Shown here: piece after piece, positions 1-15,100 of the stretch | How the letters are laid out: the number at the start of each line of letters is the position of its first letter | How positions within the stretch are numbered: the stretch's first letter is position 1 | Source of the DNA: Rhynchopus sp. YZ270_cl-10 | Taxonomy: Eukaryota; Euglenozoa; Diplonemea; Diplonemida; Diplonemidae | DNA: 64,000 nucleotides | NCBI GenBank assembly: GCA_964035575.1 | Contig: OZ037857.1 | Location: 496,001-560,000, forward strand | Reading direction: 5' to 3' | Notes under the pieces: model-generated | The model's database searches: none | What the model was told of the DNA's origin: nothing | The model's input: only the letters and a program-made list of their open reading frames with translations | Translations under genes and position numbers: made by a program

Positions 1-193
1 TTTTACCTCCTCCACCAAAACACCCCAATCAAAAATGTATATTTTATAAGAGTTGTTACACTCATTGACTTTTGACTAGGATGGAAGGGGAAGGGCACTT
101 TTTCTGGGGAAGAGATATTATGTTTTGCTTTGTCTGTTTTATTTCTTTTTTTTTTTTTTCGTTTTCGTTGTTTTTTATGTCTCGATATATTTT
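1..193. other. 3' flank of the giant gene
   Basis: AT-rich sequence beyond the stop codon of the giant minus-strand gene. It has long T tracts around 148-160 and no supported reading frame. It probably holds the 3' untranslated region and polyadenylation site, but I see no clear signal. Confidence 0.5.
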
Positions 194-3100
194 TCAGATA
201 TCGTTACGGGCAACGGGGCTCATTTCCACTGAGGTGGAGGGGCTGTTGGGGCTGTTGGGGTAGGCGTTCGGGTCGTCCGAGATGGGTTCAGTGTCGCTGA
301 TCTTGTTGTCGTTTGTGGGGTGGGAGCCGTCGTCGAAGCAGCACTTCTTTGCCTTGCTGCAGTAGAAGACAGCAATAATGAGTACACAGAGCACGAACCC
401 GCCAAGCCCAAGGGCAAGACCAAGCACAAGCCACTCCTTGTCGTCGCTGTCCGTCTCAGCAACGGTAGGCACAGGTGTGTCAGTCTCAACCTCCGTCAGC
501 GTGGTTCCCGGAATCGGGCACAGACCCTGCGCACCAAGTGCGTTGTTGGCATCGCAGTTCTCAACCAGAGCAAGGATACGCGCCACCACCTCGTCCATCT
601 TCGCAGGCAGCAGTGTCAGGGAGAAGCGCACAAAGGTTCCGTCCGCGATGTCCGCAAGCACTCCAGCGTTGCGCGAGCTCGTCACGCACTTTGCAACACC
701 ACCCTCGCTCAGACAAGAAATGAGCACCTTCATGTCTCCACGCGACAGACCCTCAATGGCGCTGGCAAAGCCGTTCACGAACCACTCCGCAGAGAACGAA
801 GAGAAGCTCCTGCTGACGTGCATCTCAAAGGTGCGTGTCGTCATGCCCGGTGCGGTCGTGCTCGGCGCAATAGGCGGCACAGGTGTGCCGTCAATGGTGA
901 CGCTGGTGTCCCTGAACGCCGCGTAGTAAGCATCGAAGTGCGACCCGCTCTTGCACGTGATGATGCCGTCCCCAACGGTGTACGGGAGTCTCTGCCACTT
1001 GCCTGTCGACGACGCAAGGTCGGCAGAGGTGATGTACGCGCAGTAGAAGGCGTCGCTCGCAGAGGCCAGGCAAGAGGCGCAGAGGAGGTTCACCTGCACG
1101 TTGGCGGTGCCCTCGGTAGAGGTGACCACCTCAAGGAGCTGTGTGGTGTTGCTCTTCTCGTACATTGTCACGAGCACAGCGTCGGTGGCAGCACGCGCGC
1201 TGGTCACATCGGCACGCGATTCGAAGTGGTTCGGGGTCACAACAAACGTTGCGGCCGCCTCCTTGACACCTGCGCTGAAGCGCTGCGGGGGTGTCGTCAT
1301 CTCAACGTAGCCTCCTCCAATCGTCGGGACTGCCGTCTCAAGGTTCACACCAGACACAAGCGCCTGGCGGGTGGCGGCACCGGTGAAGGCTGTCGTCACG
1401 TTGAGCGTGGTCTTCTGCGGGTAGCCGTTGTCGGCGTCCATGGGGGTCAGACCTGCGTACGTCGCGCCGTTCTCAAGCAGACCTGTCAGCGAGTACTCCA
1501 CTCTGAAGGCAGCCCTGTGCAGCACAACCTGGTGCAGGAACTCCTTCCTGATGGCATCCAGCGCAATGTTGGTGGCGAACGCGTCGAACTCAACCACGTT
1601 GGTCGTCAGTGTGTCCAGTGTGCTGGTGATGCTGTTCATCACGTTCACGCATGCAATCACATAGCGCTCGAACCTGTAGTTGAGGTGGTGGTACTGCACC
1701 TGTGTCTTGAGCACTGCGTTCATCATCTCAGTCGAGGAAGCAAGAAGCGCAGTCGCGTTTGTCAGGTAGTCAGCGTTGGGTGCAGCCTGTCCGAGGATGT
1801 CGGTGTTGAGCTTCACAAGCAGGTTCTGGAGGGTCTGCAGGATTGTAGGTGTGACGCTGTCGGCGGCGTTGTTCGTGCTGGCAAGGATCTCCATGGTCGC
1901 CTTGTTCAGGATCGTGAGGAGGTACTGCACCGAGTGTGTCGACGACAGGGCACGTGCGTAGCGTCCACCCACTGCGGCCTGCACGTCGGCAACACCAGCA
2001 ACAGCAACGACCTGCTCAGCCGGGCTGGCACCACCCTCCACAGCGTTGGTAAGACGCTGGTCACTCACAGGCTGGCTGTCTCCGTCGGGCTGCACACGCA
2101 CAGTGGTAGAGGCGGTAGTGACAAAGCCGGTGGTGAGCTGCTTCACAAGCACACGCACAGTCAGCTCGTAGTCCGGTGCAGAGCCTGCAGGCAGCACCAC
2201 CTGGGTCATGATCTCCTGGTTGGCAGCGAAGCCAGCCGTCAGGGGGATAGGGTCCTGCGAAATCGGGTCCTCCGTTTCGTATGTGTACACCAGGTCGGCC
2301 CTGAGGATTGCATCCGAAATACCGGGGATGGCGGCGGGGAGACCGTTCGTCTGCACATCGAACTGCGACACCTGTGCCTTGTGCACGTTGTCCGCGCCAC
2401 AGTCCTGCGCACACGCCACAGAGATCGACGTGATCGAAGGTGCCGCTACGGCAATGAAGGAGACCTCACCGCTGCAGGTGTTCGCCTCAATCGCACACAC
2501 CCGCACAACGTAGATGACTCCTGCGGTCAGGACGTTCGCCTTCAGGGAGAGGGTGCGCTTGTTGCGTCCAGTGGTCGTCATCGCGTCCGTCAGCACCATT
2601 GTCACAGGCGAGGTGAACACCCATGTGAACACTTCGTTGGGCAGCTGTGTCGGCGACACGTCTGCGGAGAGAGAGATCTCGGTGGCAGGGTCGTAGTACG
2701 CAGCAGCGTCCGGGATGGACACAAACACAACAGCGTCGATGTCGTATGCGGCGTAGCGTGTCTCGTAGCGGCTCACGATCGTCTTCGGTGAGTCGTAGAT
2801 GGGCTTGATCAGCAGCTCGTCCATCTCTCCGACAATGGGCGACACGAACTCGGTGTTGTGCTGGCCACCCACAGCTCCAACGTGCATCTGAGTCTCCGGT
2901 GCGTATCCGAGCACGTCGTTCGAGTGGAAGCGCAGGTCCTCGGTCATGCACACGTTGTCCGTGCACGCGGTCAGCTGCGGGGTCAGACCTCTCCTTCCGG
3001 ACAGGAAAGATCCAGTCACGTAATGCCACCTGTTGTGCTCGAGGGCAATCGTGTTCGCGACAGCCGCCGTCCATTTGATGTTTGGTCCGTTGGCAACGTG

Positions 3101-6100
3101 GAATGCAGTGTAGAAGTTTCCGTCCTTGGTCTGTGCGATGGTCTTGCCCGGTGCGGGGGTCACGGAGTCGGTGATCTCAAGCCAGTACCCGAAGGCGTAC
3201 TCGTCAGACGCGTCGCCAGTGAGCTCCTCGGGGAACTTGAACTTTCCTGCCACAGAGCAGTGACGTCCGGTCAGGCCGAAGGTGTTTTGCATCTGTAAGA
3301 AGTGAAGTGTGGTGTGGGCTGGGTGTGTGTGTTGTTGACATACGTCCTTGCACTGTGTGAAGTCTGCCTTGATCCACGCGGACACGGTCACCTCAGAGAA
3401 CCCGTAGTGGAGGAAGTTCGCGGCGTACTGTGGGGAGCCCTCCGTGACAATGATACCTGCCCGGTTCGTGCCTGCTCCAAAGGTCTCGATGAACTGACTC
3501 TGGTCGATCACGGGTTGCTGTAGTGGTGATGGTGTAACAAAAAGTGTGGGAGTGAGTGATAAGTGAAGTGAGAAAGGAAGCAGGCGTGTGGCATACCAGT
3601 CCCTTGCCGCCTCCGCCAACGTCAACCCAGTCGATGTAGTTGGTCTCCTCGCTGACGAACGTGCCGGTGCTGTCCTCCTGGAAGTGGTACACAGAGAACT
3701 GTGTGTCCTCAACCTCCTGACCCACAATGGCAACCGTGCACGCACCTCCCACGCAGTTCAGCGGTGTGCCGTCGAGCATGACGGTCAGCGTCTTGACAAC
3801 GTTGTGGTCCTCGCTCGAGACGGGCTGTGGCTGCCAGTTGCTTCCTCCCATGCAGATGACGTTCGTCGTTGTGACAGCCTCGGTGACCATGCACTCCGCA
3901 GAACCGACGAACACACGCACAACAGATGTTGCGGGGAAGGCTCCAGAGATGTTGAACTGCTGGTTACCCTTCCACGAGAGCTGTGCAGGGCTGTAGCTGA
4001 AGACCTGTCCACGCAGGGTCGCAGTATCGGTCACGGCCTTGACGTCCTGTGCATCCCACGGGGTGGGGCACATCCTGGCGTCGTCCAGCGCACCGTTGAA
4101 GGTGCCGGTCACACCGTCGCAGCTGCCTCCCAGGCCAAGGGTGTTGCCTCCCGTCGCAGTCGACAGTGCATCGAGGTCGAAGACACTGTTCGTGCAGTCT
4201 GCGTCCATGCACACCATCGCCGTACCAGTCGCGCTGTACGACCCAGTGATCAGGTGCCAGCCTCCAGGGGTGATGGCCGTGAGCGCCGTCACCGACTGCG
4301 ATCCAACGGTCAGCTTGGGCGCGTACGTTGCAGCCTTGACAGAAGGCACACACGGTCCCCTCACAACACCGACAGCGAAGTTCTCAGCTCCCTGCATCGA
4401 GTACTTGCGGTAGTCGCACTGTGGGAGGGTGTGTTGTGGGTAGTGGCGTGGGGTGAGAACATCAAATAAAAGAAGTTGACAGTGCAAACGCCTCACCGTA
4501 CATCGGCGGACGGAGGCACTGGTGGTGGAAATAACAAGAATACATACCGCTTCCCATGTGCCTGTAAGGGCAAGCTGCACCTGTGTGGTGACGTCACCTG
4601 GGTTCACAGACTTGGAGATGCTTGCTCCGTGCACTCCGGTGTTGCAGTTGTTCGTCTGGACGAAGCCAGCGTCACCGGTGGTGCCGATCTCAGCGTTGAT
4701 AGCGCACTCAGACATGTCGGTGGTCGTGGCCTGGATCTCGATGGTGATGTCCGTAACCGACTGGCATCCTGTTGCGTCCGAGACACATGGGCGCACGTTG
4801 TATGTGAAGAGCGTCTCGCCGTTGGCCTCAACAACGCTGTCGAGCTCGAGCACGTGCTGCGTCGTGAGCTGGCTCAGGGTCGAGTCGGTCGTGCACGGCT
4901 TCAGGATGCACTCAGAGGCAGACTGTTGTGTGTGTTGTGTGTGGGTGCAGGGGATAGGGGAACATACCTGTGTGGTCGCGGGCGTAAGCTCCACAAGGCT
5001 GAGCTTGAAGTGCTTGCCGGCCTCGGTACCCTGGCACACAAGCGGCATCTCTGCACCAAGGGTGGTGGTGTCGTCCACACGGACCCACGTCGAGGCGGTG
5101 AAGTCCTTGGTGAGGAACTCAGCGTTAGTGGAGGTGAGCTGCTGGGCAGGCGCAAGCACCACAGCCCTGCCGGTCACTCCAGTCTCCGTGGAGAAGTCAA
5201 GGTCACCACGCACGTAGCTCACAGCCGTGGCAGTCTGCAGTGGAGGCGACGAGGTTGTGGCGAGCAGGTTTCCGTTGAACGGGTAGTGGTGGCAGCTCGG
5301 TGTCGGGCTGCAGTCCGTGCACGGGGTCTTGTCACACTTTTCTCCCAGGAAGCCAGTGTTACACACACACTCGGCCACAATGTCGCCAGTGGTCGTGTCC
5401 ACAGAGTATGTGCACGTGCCCTGTCCGCTGCAGTCGCAAGGGATGGTGCAGTCTGGTCCGGTGAACTCGTCATCACACTTGCACTCACCGCTTCCAGTGC
5501 GTCCATCCTGGCACTCTCCCTTTCCGTTGCAAGTCTGTCCGCCTGCCGTGGGGCAGGTGTGCTCGCACTTGTCACCGAAGTAGCCCTCCGGGCAGACGCA
5601 CTGTCCCCCTCCGAGCTTGCCGTCGTCGCACACTGCGCCGTTCTTGCAGTCCGGGCACTGCGTGCACTGAGCACCGAAATAGTCCTTGTCACAGTGCTTG
5701 CACTCGCTGCCTGTGTAGCCGGTTGTGCAAGTGCAGGTGTTGTGGTCCAACACGCACACACCGTGCTCTCCGCACACCTTCAGGGAGGCGGCACGTGGCG
5801 GCACACGCACAGTCAGCACAGCACGGTGGTACCCTCCGAACTCGTCAGCAAGACGCACGGTCACAAGGTAGTCCGCTGCTGCGGGCGTGGGCTGGATGGC
5901 AGTCAGCGAGCGCAGGTACATCTTGTTGTTGCGGATCACGAAGATGCCGCCGTTCTCGCTGCTGATGAAGGCACGTGGCTGGTCAGACGGCGCGTTGGCG
6001 TCGACGGGTGCGAAGGAGAAGATCGGCTCAGCCACAAAGCGGTCGATGGGCCATGTCAGCTCCTTCAGGTTCACGCTGAGACCGAGCGACGTCGGTGCCG

Positions 6101-9100
6101 TGTTGGACGCAGCGATGTTGAGGACAACCTGCATCTTGCACACCTCGGTGACACCTGTGGTACCCTGCTTGTAGAGCGGCACCTCGAACACCTCCTCGAT
6201 GGACGGGAAGGTGTCCACGTTCAGGCTGTAGGTGAAGCTTCCGTCAGAGGACACGGTCAGCGCACCGACACCGTTGAAGGTGCACGGGCCGTTGGCGGTG
6301 CTGTCGCAGGCGGTGGTCCTGAGGATGCCCTCCGAGGTTCCGTAGGCGCGGGCCAGCAGACCCACACCTGCCTTGACGTTGAACACAGTCACGCCGTTCG
6401 CCTGGGACGAGAGGAAGCCGAAGCGAGTGTCCGCAGAGGTGGGGCACACAGCGTCCGCAGAAGTCTTGTGTCCCACAACAACGTTCTTGAACTCCACACC
6501 ACGCTGTCCCGAAACGTAAAGCGCGGCGTAGGCAGAAGCATCAGTGCCGTCAACCTTCTTCAGGTTCGTCGCCCCAGCAGTGTTCAGCGTGCGCAGCACC
6601 TCAACTCCGTTGACAACAACAAAGAGCACCGTGGGTGCGCGCACAAGGCGGACCGCGTACTCAGTGCCGTATGTCCACCCTCCCGCAGCAGAGGCCAGCT
6701 CGGTCGTCACGCCAGCGTTCTTGTACACAATCGCCTTGTGGGTGGAGTTGAACACAAACAGTGTGGTGTCCGCCTGCGACCCGAAGGCACCAGAGTGCGG
6801 TGTTCTGTGCCCGAAGGACAGACCGAACTCACCCTGCGCTGCCTGGGACGACGCGGAGTTTGCCACACGCACAGTCGCGACGAAGGTCATGGGTGCAGTG
6901 AACTTCATGTTCGACACCTTGTAGGCTGCGCTCACAGTCTCGGTGGTGGTGGTCAGCACTCCCCAAGGAGCCAGGTAGCGCTTGCCGGTGGCGGTTGCCG
7001 AGGACTCAGTGAGGCCAGAGTCAACCCACATACCAGGGTCGTTGGACTCAGTCGAAGCAAGCCAGAGGCGCATGTCCTGCACCTCCATACCTCTGCTCAG
7101 GCTGGTCGTGCTGTCGGCAAAGCCACGTGCTGTAGAGGCGCGCATGCAGATGATCTCGTGCGGTGTCTCGCAGTTCTCAGTTGCCCAACGCTTTCCGTTC
7201 ACACCGTTGGCCGTAACTGCACACTTCTGCTGCTTCGGCTCACCAGCATCCCAACGCAGTGCACCGCTCTCGCCGTTGGCCCACTCCCACGCAGACTGCG
7301 CGTTGTTGTACACAATGCCGAACCACGCAGGCTCGTGCACAACAAGTCTTGCAAGCGCATCCCATTCTGCCTGCGAATCTGCAGTGGCAAGGCTGCCACC
7401 CGCAGCAGCGCATTGTGCCTCCGCAAGCGAGTGGCCCACCTTCGTGGTCTCGAGACGTGCGAAGCACTTGTTTGTGCCACCGAGGAACCAGCCCTCAGGG
7501 CACGTCTGCTCTGCGTCCACACCACAGGTACCCTCGCAAGCTGCGCCAACGAAGCCGTTATGGCACTGGCACGTGCCCTGGATGGTACACGATCCGTGGT
7601 GGTTGCAGACCTTGCCGTTGTTTGTCGGGCACGTCGCAGAGCAGTCAATGTTCGCGAATCCAGGCTTGCACTTGCATGTTCCGTCATCCTGGCACTCGCC
7701 GTTGCCGCTGCACGGCTTCGTGGTTCCGGGGCACGTGTACACGCAGTCAGGTCCCCAGTGCGATCCGTCACAACGGTCGCACGCCTCTCCGGCGTATGGT
7801 GTAGCGCAGGTGCATGTACCGTCCGTCTGGCACTGGCCTCCGTTGCACACCAGACCGTTGGTCCTGGGGCATGTGATCTCGCACTGCGCTCCAGCGTATC
7901 CGGTGTTGCACTCGCACGCACAGACGGTTGTGTCATCAGCTGCACACTTCCCGTTGTCTCCGCACATGCCAGCGCCACAGGTGCAGTCGCATGCAGGTCC
8001 GAAGGCGCCCTCAGCACAGGTGCACGACGCCTCCGTGGCTCCTGCCACGCAGGTGCATGCGGCGTTCTCGGCCACGCCAGGTGTTGTTCCTGGGCATGTC
8101 TGCTCGCAGTTGGCACCCACAGTTCCGGCCTTGCACGTGGTGCAGTGGTCTCCTGCGTAGTTTCCTGTGCATGTACACTTGCAGAAGGGGCTTGCAGTCA
8201 ACTCCTCGGCAGTGCCCTGGTTGTTGCACCAGTCGGCGTCGTTGCAGGTGTTGTGCGAGCAGGCATCGATGCCGGTGGTAGGTCCGTAGTTCACATCGCA
8301 CACGCATGTTCCGCATGTTCCTGTGTTCGAGACAAGCGACCCGTGTCCGTTGCAGCAGGGTGTGCACCCTGTGGCAGGTGTACCAGAGGTGCCGACTGCG
8401 CACTGGTCGCAGTTGAGGCCTCTGTACGCAGCAGGGCATGTCTCGCAGTTGTCACCCGTGAACTGGTTGTCGCAGGTGCACACGCACGCAGTCTGGTCGG
8501 CGTTGGTCGACACGGTGCCGCGGCCATTGCAGTTGATGTCAGCATCACACGCCTGGCAGGTAGAGTAGCCGACATAGCCAGAGGCACACTTCGAGCAATC
8601 CTGGTCCTGGTCGTAGCCTGTGGGGCACGTGCTGCAGCTGGCACCCTCCCACTGGCCAACCGTGCATGAGCACACACACTGTCCGTTCGACACTGATGCA
8701 GTTCCCTTGCCGTTACAGTTCGCCTCCGCCGTGCACCCACAGTTCGTGACGTCGTCCATACCGTTCGTGCACGATGTGCAGTCCGTCAGGTCGCTGTAGG
8801 GGCACGTCTCGCACGAGTCTCCCGTCCAGTGTCCCTTGCAGTCGCACAGGCACGGCGACGTGGCATTGCCTGTGGCAGACACAGAGTTGGCGTTGTCCGA
8901 GCAGTGCGTCGACACGCTGCACGTCTCCGAGCACCCTGGGTACGCGTCGATGAATCCGGTCGCGCACTCGTTGCAGTTGGCGCCCGAGTACTGCACTGGG
9001 CAGTAGTTGCATGTGTCTCCCTCCCACTGGAAGTCGCAGTCGCACGTGCAGGCGAACCCGTCATCCAGGACCTCTCCGTTGTTCGAGCAGTGGTTCGGCG

Positions 9101-12100
9101 AGCACGCACCCGGGAGAATCGGGCGGCACTGGGGGAAGGTGTCGTCTTCGTTCAGGCACGAGGCGCAAGTCTCAGCGTTGAAGTTGGCAGGGCAGCTCGC
9201 ACAGTTGTCGCCGTACCAGCTACCAGTGCACTTGCACACACACGCGGAGTGGTCCGCACGGGTGGAAACCTCAGATGCGTGCGACGAGCAGTGGGTGTCG
9301 ACGTTGCACTGCACACAGCCACCACGCGACCACGCGTAACCGGTGGCACACTCATTGCAGTCCAATGCAGCGTCAAACTCAGGTGGGCACACATCGCAGT
9401 CATCGCCCTCCCACTTGTTCCTGCAGGTGCAGTGGCACTCCGTGGCGGTGGAGAGCACTTCAGTTGCATGTCCGCTGCAGTTCTTCTCAGTGGTGCACTT
9501 CACGCAGTTCGGGTAGACACATGTATCGCAGTCGACACCGGTGTATGAGGCCGGGCAGACCGAGCAGTCAGCACCCTCCCAGAAGTTCGCGCACGTGCAC
9601 TTGCACTCACCGTTCTCCTTCACCACACTGGTGGAGTGGTGGCTGCCGCTGCAGTGTGTGTTACGGGTGCACTCCACACAGTTAGGTGGGGTACCAACGT
9701 GGTTGTCCGAACACTGCGAGCAGGTGGTGGCATCATACTTCGTTGCGCACGTGGCACAGTCAGGTTGGTTCCAGTAGTCGTTGCAGGTGCACACGCACGA
9801 CTTGCCGTCGTTGGACACGCTGGCAGTTCCGTGTGTTCCTGCACACTTCACATCCGAGCACAGATCGCACAGGGGGTAGTTGTACCTTCCGTTGGCGCAT
9901 GTCGCACAGTTGGCAGTTGCGTTGTACTTCTCGGGGCAGGTACCGCACAGGTCGCCTCCCCACTTCTGGTCGCAGGAGCATGTGCATGTGAGTCTGTCGG
10001 CCGCTGATCCGGTCGGGTGTCCGTTGCTTCCGCAGTCGGTGCTTGTGCAGGCGCGGCAGGCCCCGTTGCTGAGAACGTATCCGTCCTTGCAGACGTCACA
10101 GTCAGCACCCTCGTACCCGGTGCTGCATGTGCTGCAGTCTCCTGTGAAGCCCTGCTTGCACGAGCATGTGCAAGAGGTCTTGTCGCCATTGCTGCTCACG
10201 GTCAGAGCGTTGCCGCTGCAGTGGATCTGGTTGTCACACTGCTGGCACGGCACGGCGGGGGTCAGTCTGTAGTAGCCATCAGCACAGTCCGAGCACGCGG
10301 GCTCAACGTAGCCGGTGGGGCAGGTCTGGCACTGGCCTCCCGTCCATGAGTTCTCGCAGCTGCACAGGCACACAAGCCCTGCAGAGTCCGACGTCACGGA
10401 GGCAGCCTTGCCGTTGCAGTGGTCCGCAGAGTTGCAGAGCACACAGTCGCCGTTGTTGCCCGCAATGTAGTTGGCATCGCACACAGAGCACATAGCCCCA
10501 CGGTATCCAGCGCTGCAGGTGCAGGTGCACTTGGACTGGTCGTCGTTGGCACTGGCAGTTCCGTGTCCCGAGCAGTGGGCATCATCTGTGCACTGCTCGC
10601 ACAGGGGGTAATCGATGCGGCCGCTTGCGCAGGCACCACAGTCGGACACATCCTTCTCGAACTTGGTTTCGTCGCACACGTTGCATGTGTCACCGGTCCA
10701 CTGGTTCTTGCACGAGCACGAGCACGCGGTCTTGGCACCGGTGGACGTAACAGAGTCGGCGTTTCCGCTGCAGTGTGTTGCGACAGTGCATGTGTAGCAG
10801 TTGGGGAAGGCGATGTGTCCTGCGCTGCACTCATCGCAGTTGGCGCCTCCGAACTTCTGCGGGCACGTCTGGCACGTCTTACCCTCCCACTGCCCATCGC
10901 ACGAGCACACGCACTGTCCGTTCACATCGGTGACGTTCTCGGCGCGTTCGTTGCAGTGCATTGCAGTGCTGCACTCTCCGCACACTGGGTACGTTCCAGT
11001 CTCGGCGCACGAGTTGCAGTCGTCGTCCTGGCCGAAGAGGCTCGGGCACGTCTCGCAGGTGGCTCCACCCCAGCTGTTCTTGCACTGGCACATGCACGAT
11101 CCACCGTCAGCAGAGACAATAGCTCCAGAAGCGTGGGAATATCCATTGCAAACGTCCTCCACAGAGCATGTGTTGCAGGTGGGGTAGGCGTATCTGTCTG
11201 CCGCGCAGGCAGTGCACGACGAGTCGTATTTGTCGAGGCACTGGTCGCAGGCAGGGCCGGTCCACTGTCCACGGCAGCTGCATGTGCATGTGTCACTTGT
11301 TCCGTCGGTTCCAGTGATGTAACCGTTTCCGTTGCAGTCCGTGAGGGCGTTGCAGAGTCTGCACTCGTTGTCCGCACTTCCAGGCACCTTCACGTGGAAC
11401 TGTGCGCACTGTCTGCACTCCTGCTTGTCCTGCGAGAGGTAGTGTGTAGACGGGCACACGCTGCACTCAGCGCCAACCCACGGTGCTGTGCAGTGGCACT
11501 CACACTTGTCCTGTGCTGCCGAAGCGCTCACATCGCCGTTGCTGCTGCAGTGGTCGGCGTTGGTGCACTCCGTGCACAGCGGGAAGTTCACGTGCCCTGG
11601 GAGGCAAGCATTGCAGGTCGACACAAGACGTGTGGTGTCGCAGGCCTCACAGTGGTCACCTGTCCACTCGTCATCACAGCCGCTGCAAACGCACTTGCCC
11701 TCCACAGAGTGCACCTTTGCGGCACGGTTGTTGCAGTGGGTGGGCACAGTGCACAGCACACACGCACCTCCGCTGCGAATGTAGCCAGTATCGCATGTCT
11801 CGCAGTTGTCGCCAACGTAGCCAGTCTCACACGTGCACTCGCATGTCTGCGATCCTGCTGCGTCTGTTGTCACGCTCACTGCGCGGCCGTTGCAGTGTGC
11901 TGCCGATGTGCACGTGACACAGCTGGACGGTGGCGTTCCAACGGAGCCCTTCGGGCAACCATCGCAGAGGTCGCCAGCAAATCCGGTCTTGCACTGCTTG
12001 CACTGGTCTCCCTCGAATCCAGCACGGCAGATGCAAGAGCAGGTCTCGTCGTTGTTGGAGGCGACGTGGTCGGTACCGAGGTAGTAGCAGGCATCATCGC

Positions 12101-15100
12101 CGAACCCTCCAGTGGTGCACTTGGTGCACGCGCCGTTGATCAGGTTCTTGGCGTATCCATCGACGCACTTGTCGCAGTCCTCGCCGGTGAACGGGTGGGG
12201 GCAGATCTTGCAGAAAGTGCCCTCAAAGTTGACATTGCAGTCGCACAGGCACTCGTCATCGACGTCGGAACGAGGCGTTCCCTTGTGGCATTTTGTCGAG
12301 CAGTCAATGCAGGCGGGGTAGTGGGCGTGGCCAGACTTGCACGACTTGCAGTCGGCTGCGTACTTGGTCGTGTCGCAGACACTGCAGTCGTCACCGGTCC
12401 ACTGGTCCTCGCACTGGCACTTGCACGTCTGGTCCTTCTTGTCGACGTACGCGTGTCCCTTGTTTCCACAGCTCCTGTAGTTGCTGCATGTGGCGCACTG
12501 GCCCGCAGAGTTGATTCCCTTGTTTCCTACGCACTCGTCGCACTCCTCTCCCTCCCAGAGGCCGTCGCACTCGCATTTGCAGGTGTAGCCATCTCCCACA
12601 GCCACGCCGTTGTTCTTGCACTCGTACTCCGCTGCGCAGTCGTAGCAGTTCGGGAAGTAGAAGGCTGTCTCCAACTTGCACGCGTTACAGTCCTGTGCAC
12701 TGTCGTACTTCGCTGGGCACGTGCCACAGTCAGTCCCTGTGTACATGTTCTTGCACTGGCACACGCACTCGTTGTTGACGACGCTGACAGACCTTCCGTT
12801 TCCTGAGCAGTGCACAGCAACATCACACTTCGTGCAGCTCAGCTTGCCTGCTGTCGTCGATGAGACGTACCCGGGCAGGCATGTGTTGCACTTGCCGTCC
12901 GCAAGCGTGTACGGAGGCAGGCACGTGTTGCAGTAGGCGCCCGAGAAGTTGTCGTCACAGTCGCACTTGCACAGACCCTCGCTGTCAAAAGACGCAGTGC
13001 CTCTGTTGTTGCATGTCTTGGCATCGCATGTGCACAGAGGGAACGCGAGGGTTCCGTCCGTGCAAGCGGTGCAGTCGTCGTTCATGACAGTGCCGCTGTG
13101 CAGGCACACGTTGCAGCTGTCTCCCGAGAAGGGGGCTGTGCACTTGCACTGGCATGTGAGCCCATCGGAAGACACAATCGTTCCCTTTCCGTTGCAGTCA
13201 ACAGCGGCATCGCACTGCACGCAAGCTCCGTTCGACATGTAGTATCCGTTCTTGCATGTGGTACAGTCGGTGCTGATGTCGAACCCAGTCTTGCACTTGT
13301 CGCACGAAGGAAGCTCGTAGTTGTCGTTGTTGCAGGTGCACGCGCATGTGGTCGAGTCCGAGGTGACGGATGAGGCATGTCCGCTGCACGTGCCCTCAAG
13401 AGTGCACATCTTGCAGTCTCCGTTGTCTCTGTAGTACGGGACGGCACAGTCGACGCATGCGGTCTGCTCGAACCTTCTGGGGCACACACCGCACTTCGCT
13501 CCTACGAAGTTGGCATCGCAGGTGCACACACACTCAGTGAAGTCAGCGTTGCTGTTGACAGCTGTGGCGTGGTTGCTGCAGTCATCTGCGATGGTGCACT
13601 GAGTGCACACAGCCCCCTGGAGCACGTACTGTGGCTCACAGGCCTTGCATGTGGCGGGTGTCACTGTGGTGTCGTGAGCGAATCCAGTCGGGCACTCCTG
13701 GCAAGTCGCTCCAGTCCAGGGCCAAACACACTCGCACTCACACGTGGTCGCGCTTCCCGTGCGGGTCACCACCAAGGCGTTGCTTCCGCAGTGTGTGGAT
13801 GTTGCGCACTTGGTGCACACACCAGACTCCAGCACGTAGTCCTCGGCACAGGTGCTGCAGTCGTCACCAGCGTATCCTGCATCGCATCCTCCGCAGACGC
13901 ATGTGTTGTCATCGGTGGTGTACGCAATAGCCTTTCCGTTGCACAGGGTCGTTGCGTCACAGCTAGTGCACGAGGGCGGCGTTCCTGTCTGTCCCTGGGG
14001 GCACTGGTCGCAGTTGTCACCAGCGTACAGGCAAGTCTCGCAGCGGTCGCCTGTCCAGCCGTTCTCGCAGGTATCGCATGTGCACTCGCCATCAACCACC
14101 GAGGAGGTGGACCTGTTGTTGCAGAAGACCTCATCGCACGAGCGGCACAGCTCACCGAAGTAGCCACTGGCGCAGTCAATGCAGGAGTCCTGCTCGAACC
14201 TCTCGGGGCACTCGTTACAGTCAGATCCCTCCCAGTTGTCCATACACTTGCACACGCACTGTGTCTGGTCTGCAGTGGTTCCAACACTCTCAGCGTGGCT
14301 GTTGCACGAGGTCTCGTTGGTGCATGTGGTGCACGAGTCTCCGACACGCGCGAAGCCCGAAGCGCACACCTCACACACAGCACCGGTGTAGCCAGCATCA
14401 CACGCGCACTTGCACACACCAAGGATGGACTCCGAGGGCTGCAGCACTCCATTCGAGCTGCACACAAGCTGCGCAGCCGCAAGCGCCTCTGTCGGTGTGA
14501 AGGTGGTACCCACCACTCCGTACTGCACGGCACCCACGCCGACCTCAGTGCAATTCAGGCACGATGGGAAGGAACCCTCGGTGTTGCGGCAGCTCAGACA
14601 GTCGTCAGCGAAACGGTCCGTGTCGCAGCTGGTGCAGTCCGGACCTGTGTGGGGAGTGGTGCACTGACACTTGCATGACAGGCCGTCATCGGAGGTGGTG
14701 ACGTGGTGGGCCTTGCCAGCGCAGTGTGTCTCCACCGAGCACTGTGCGCAGGTCACCGTGCCTGTGGCGTCAGTGCCGGTCTTGAACCATCCCTCGGCAC
14801 AGGCGTTGCAGTCAGCGTCACGGTCGTAGCCATCCTCGCACACGGTGCATGCTGCGCCACTCCAGTGGTGTCTGCAGTTGCAGTCGCACGTGTCCACTGC
14901 CACAGTTCCGCGGGAGTTGCAGGTCTTTGCATCCGTGCACGCTCCACATGCAGGGAACGTTCCGGTGAACCCGTCAGCACAGGAAGTGCAGTCGCCGTTG
15001 TAGTAGTCCGGGCACACATTGCACAGAGGTCCGCTCCACGGTGCAGTGCACTCGCAGCGGCAGGTCTTGCCGTCGGTCCACATGCTGTTCACGTTGGCGA

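Noticed and set aside
13000-13060. Autoproteolytic GPS site in the giant protein (amino-acid numbering, about residue 13047; DNA near 945)
   Set aside because: The stretch CKSGSHFDAYYAAF resembles the region around a GPS, but the His-Leu/Ser-Thr cleavage residues are missing, so cleavage is not claimed.
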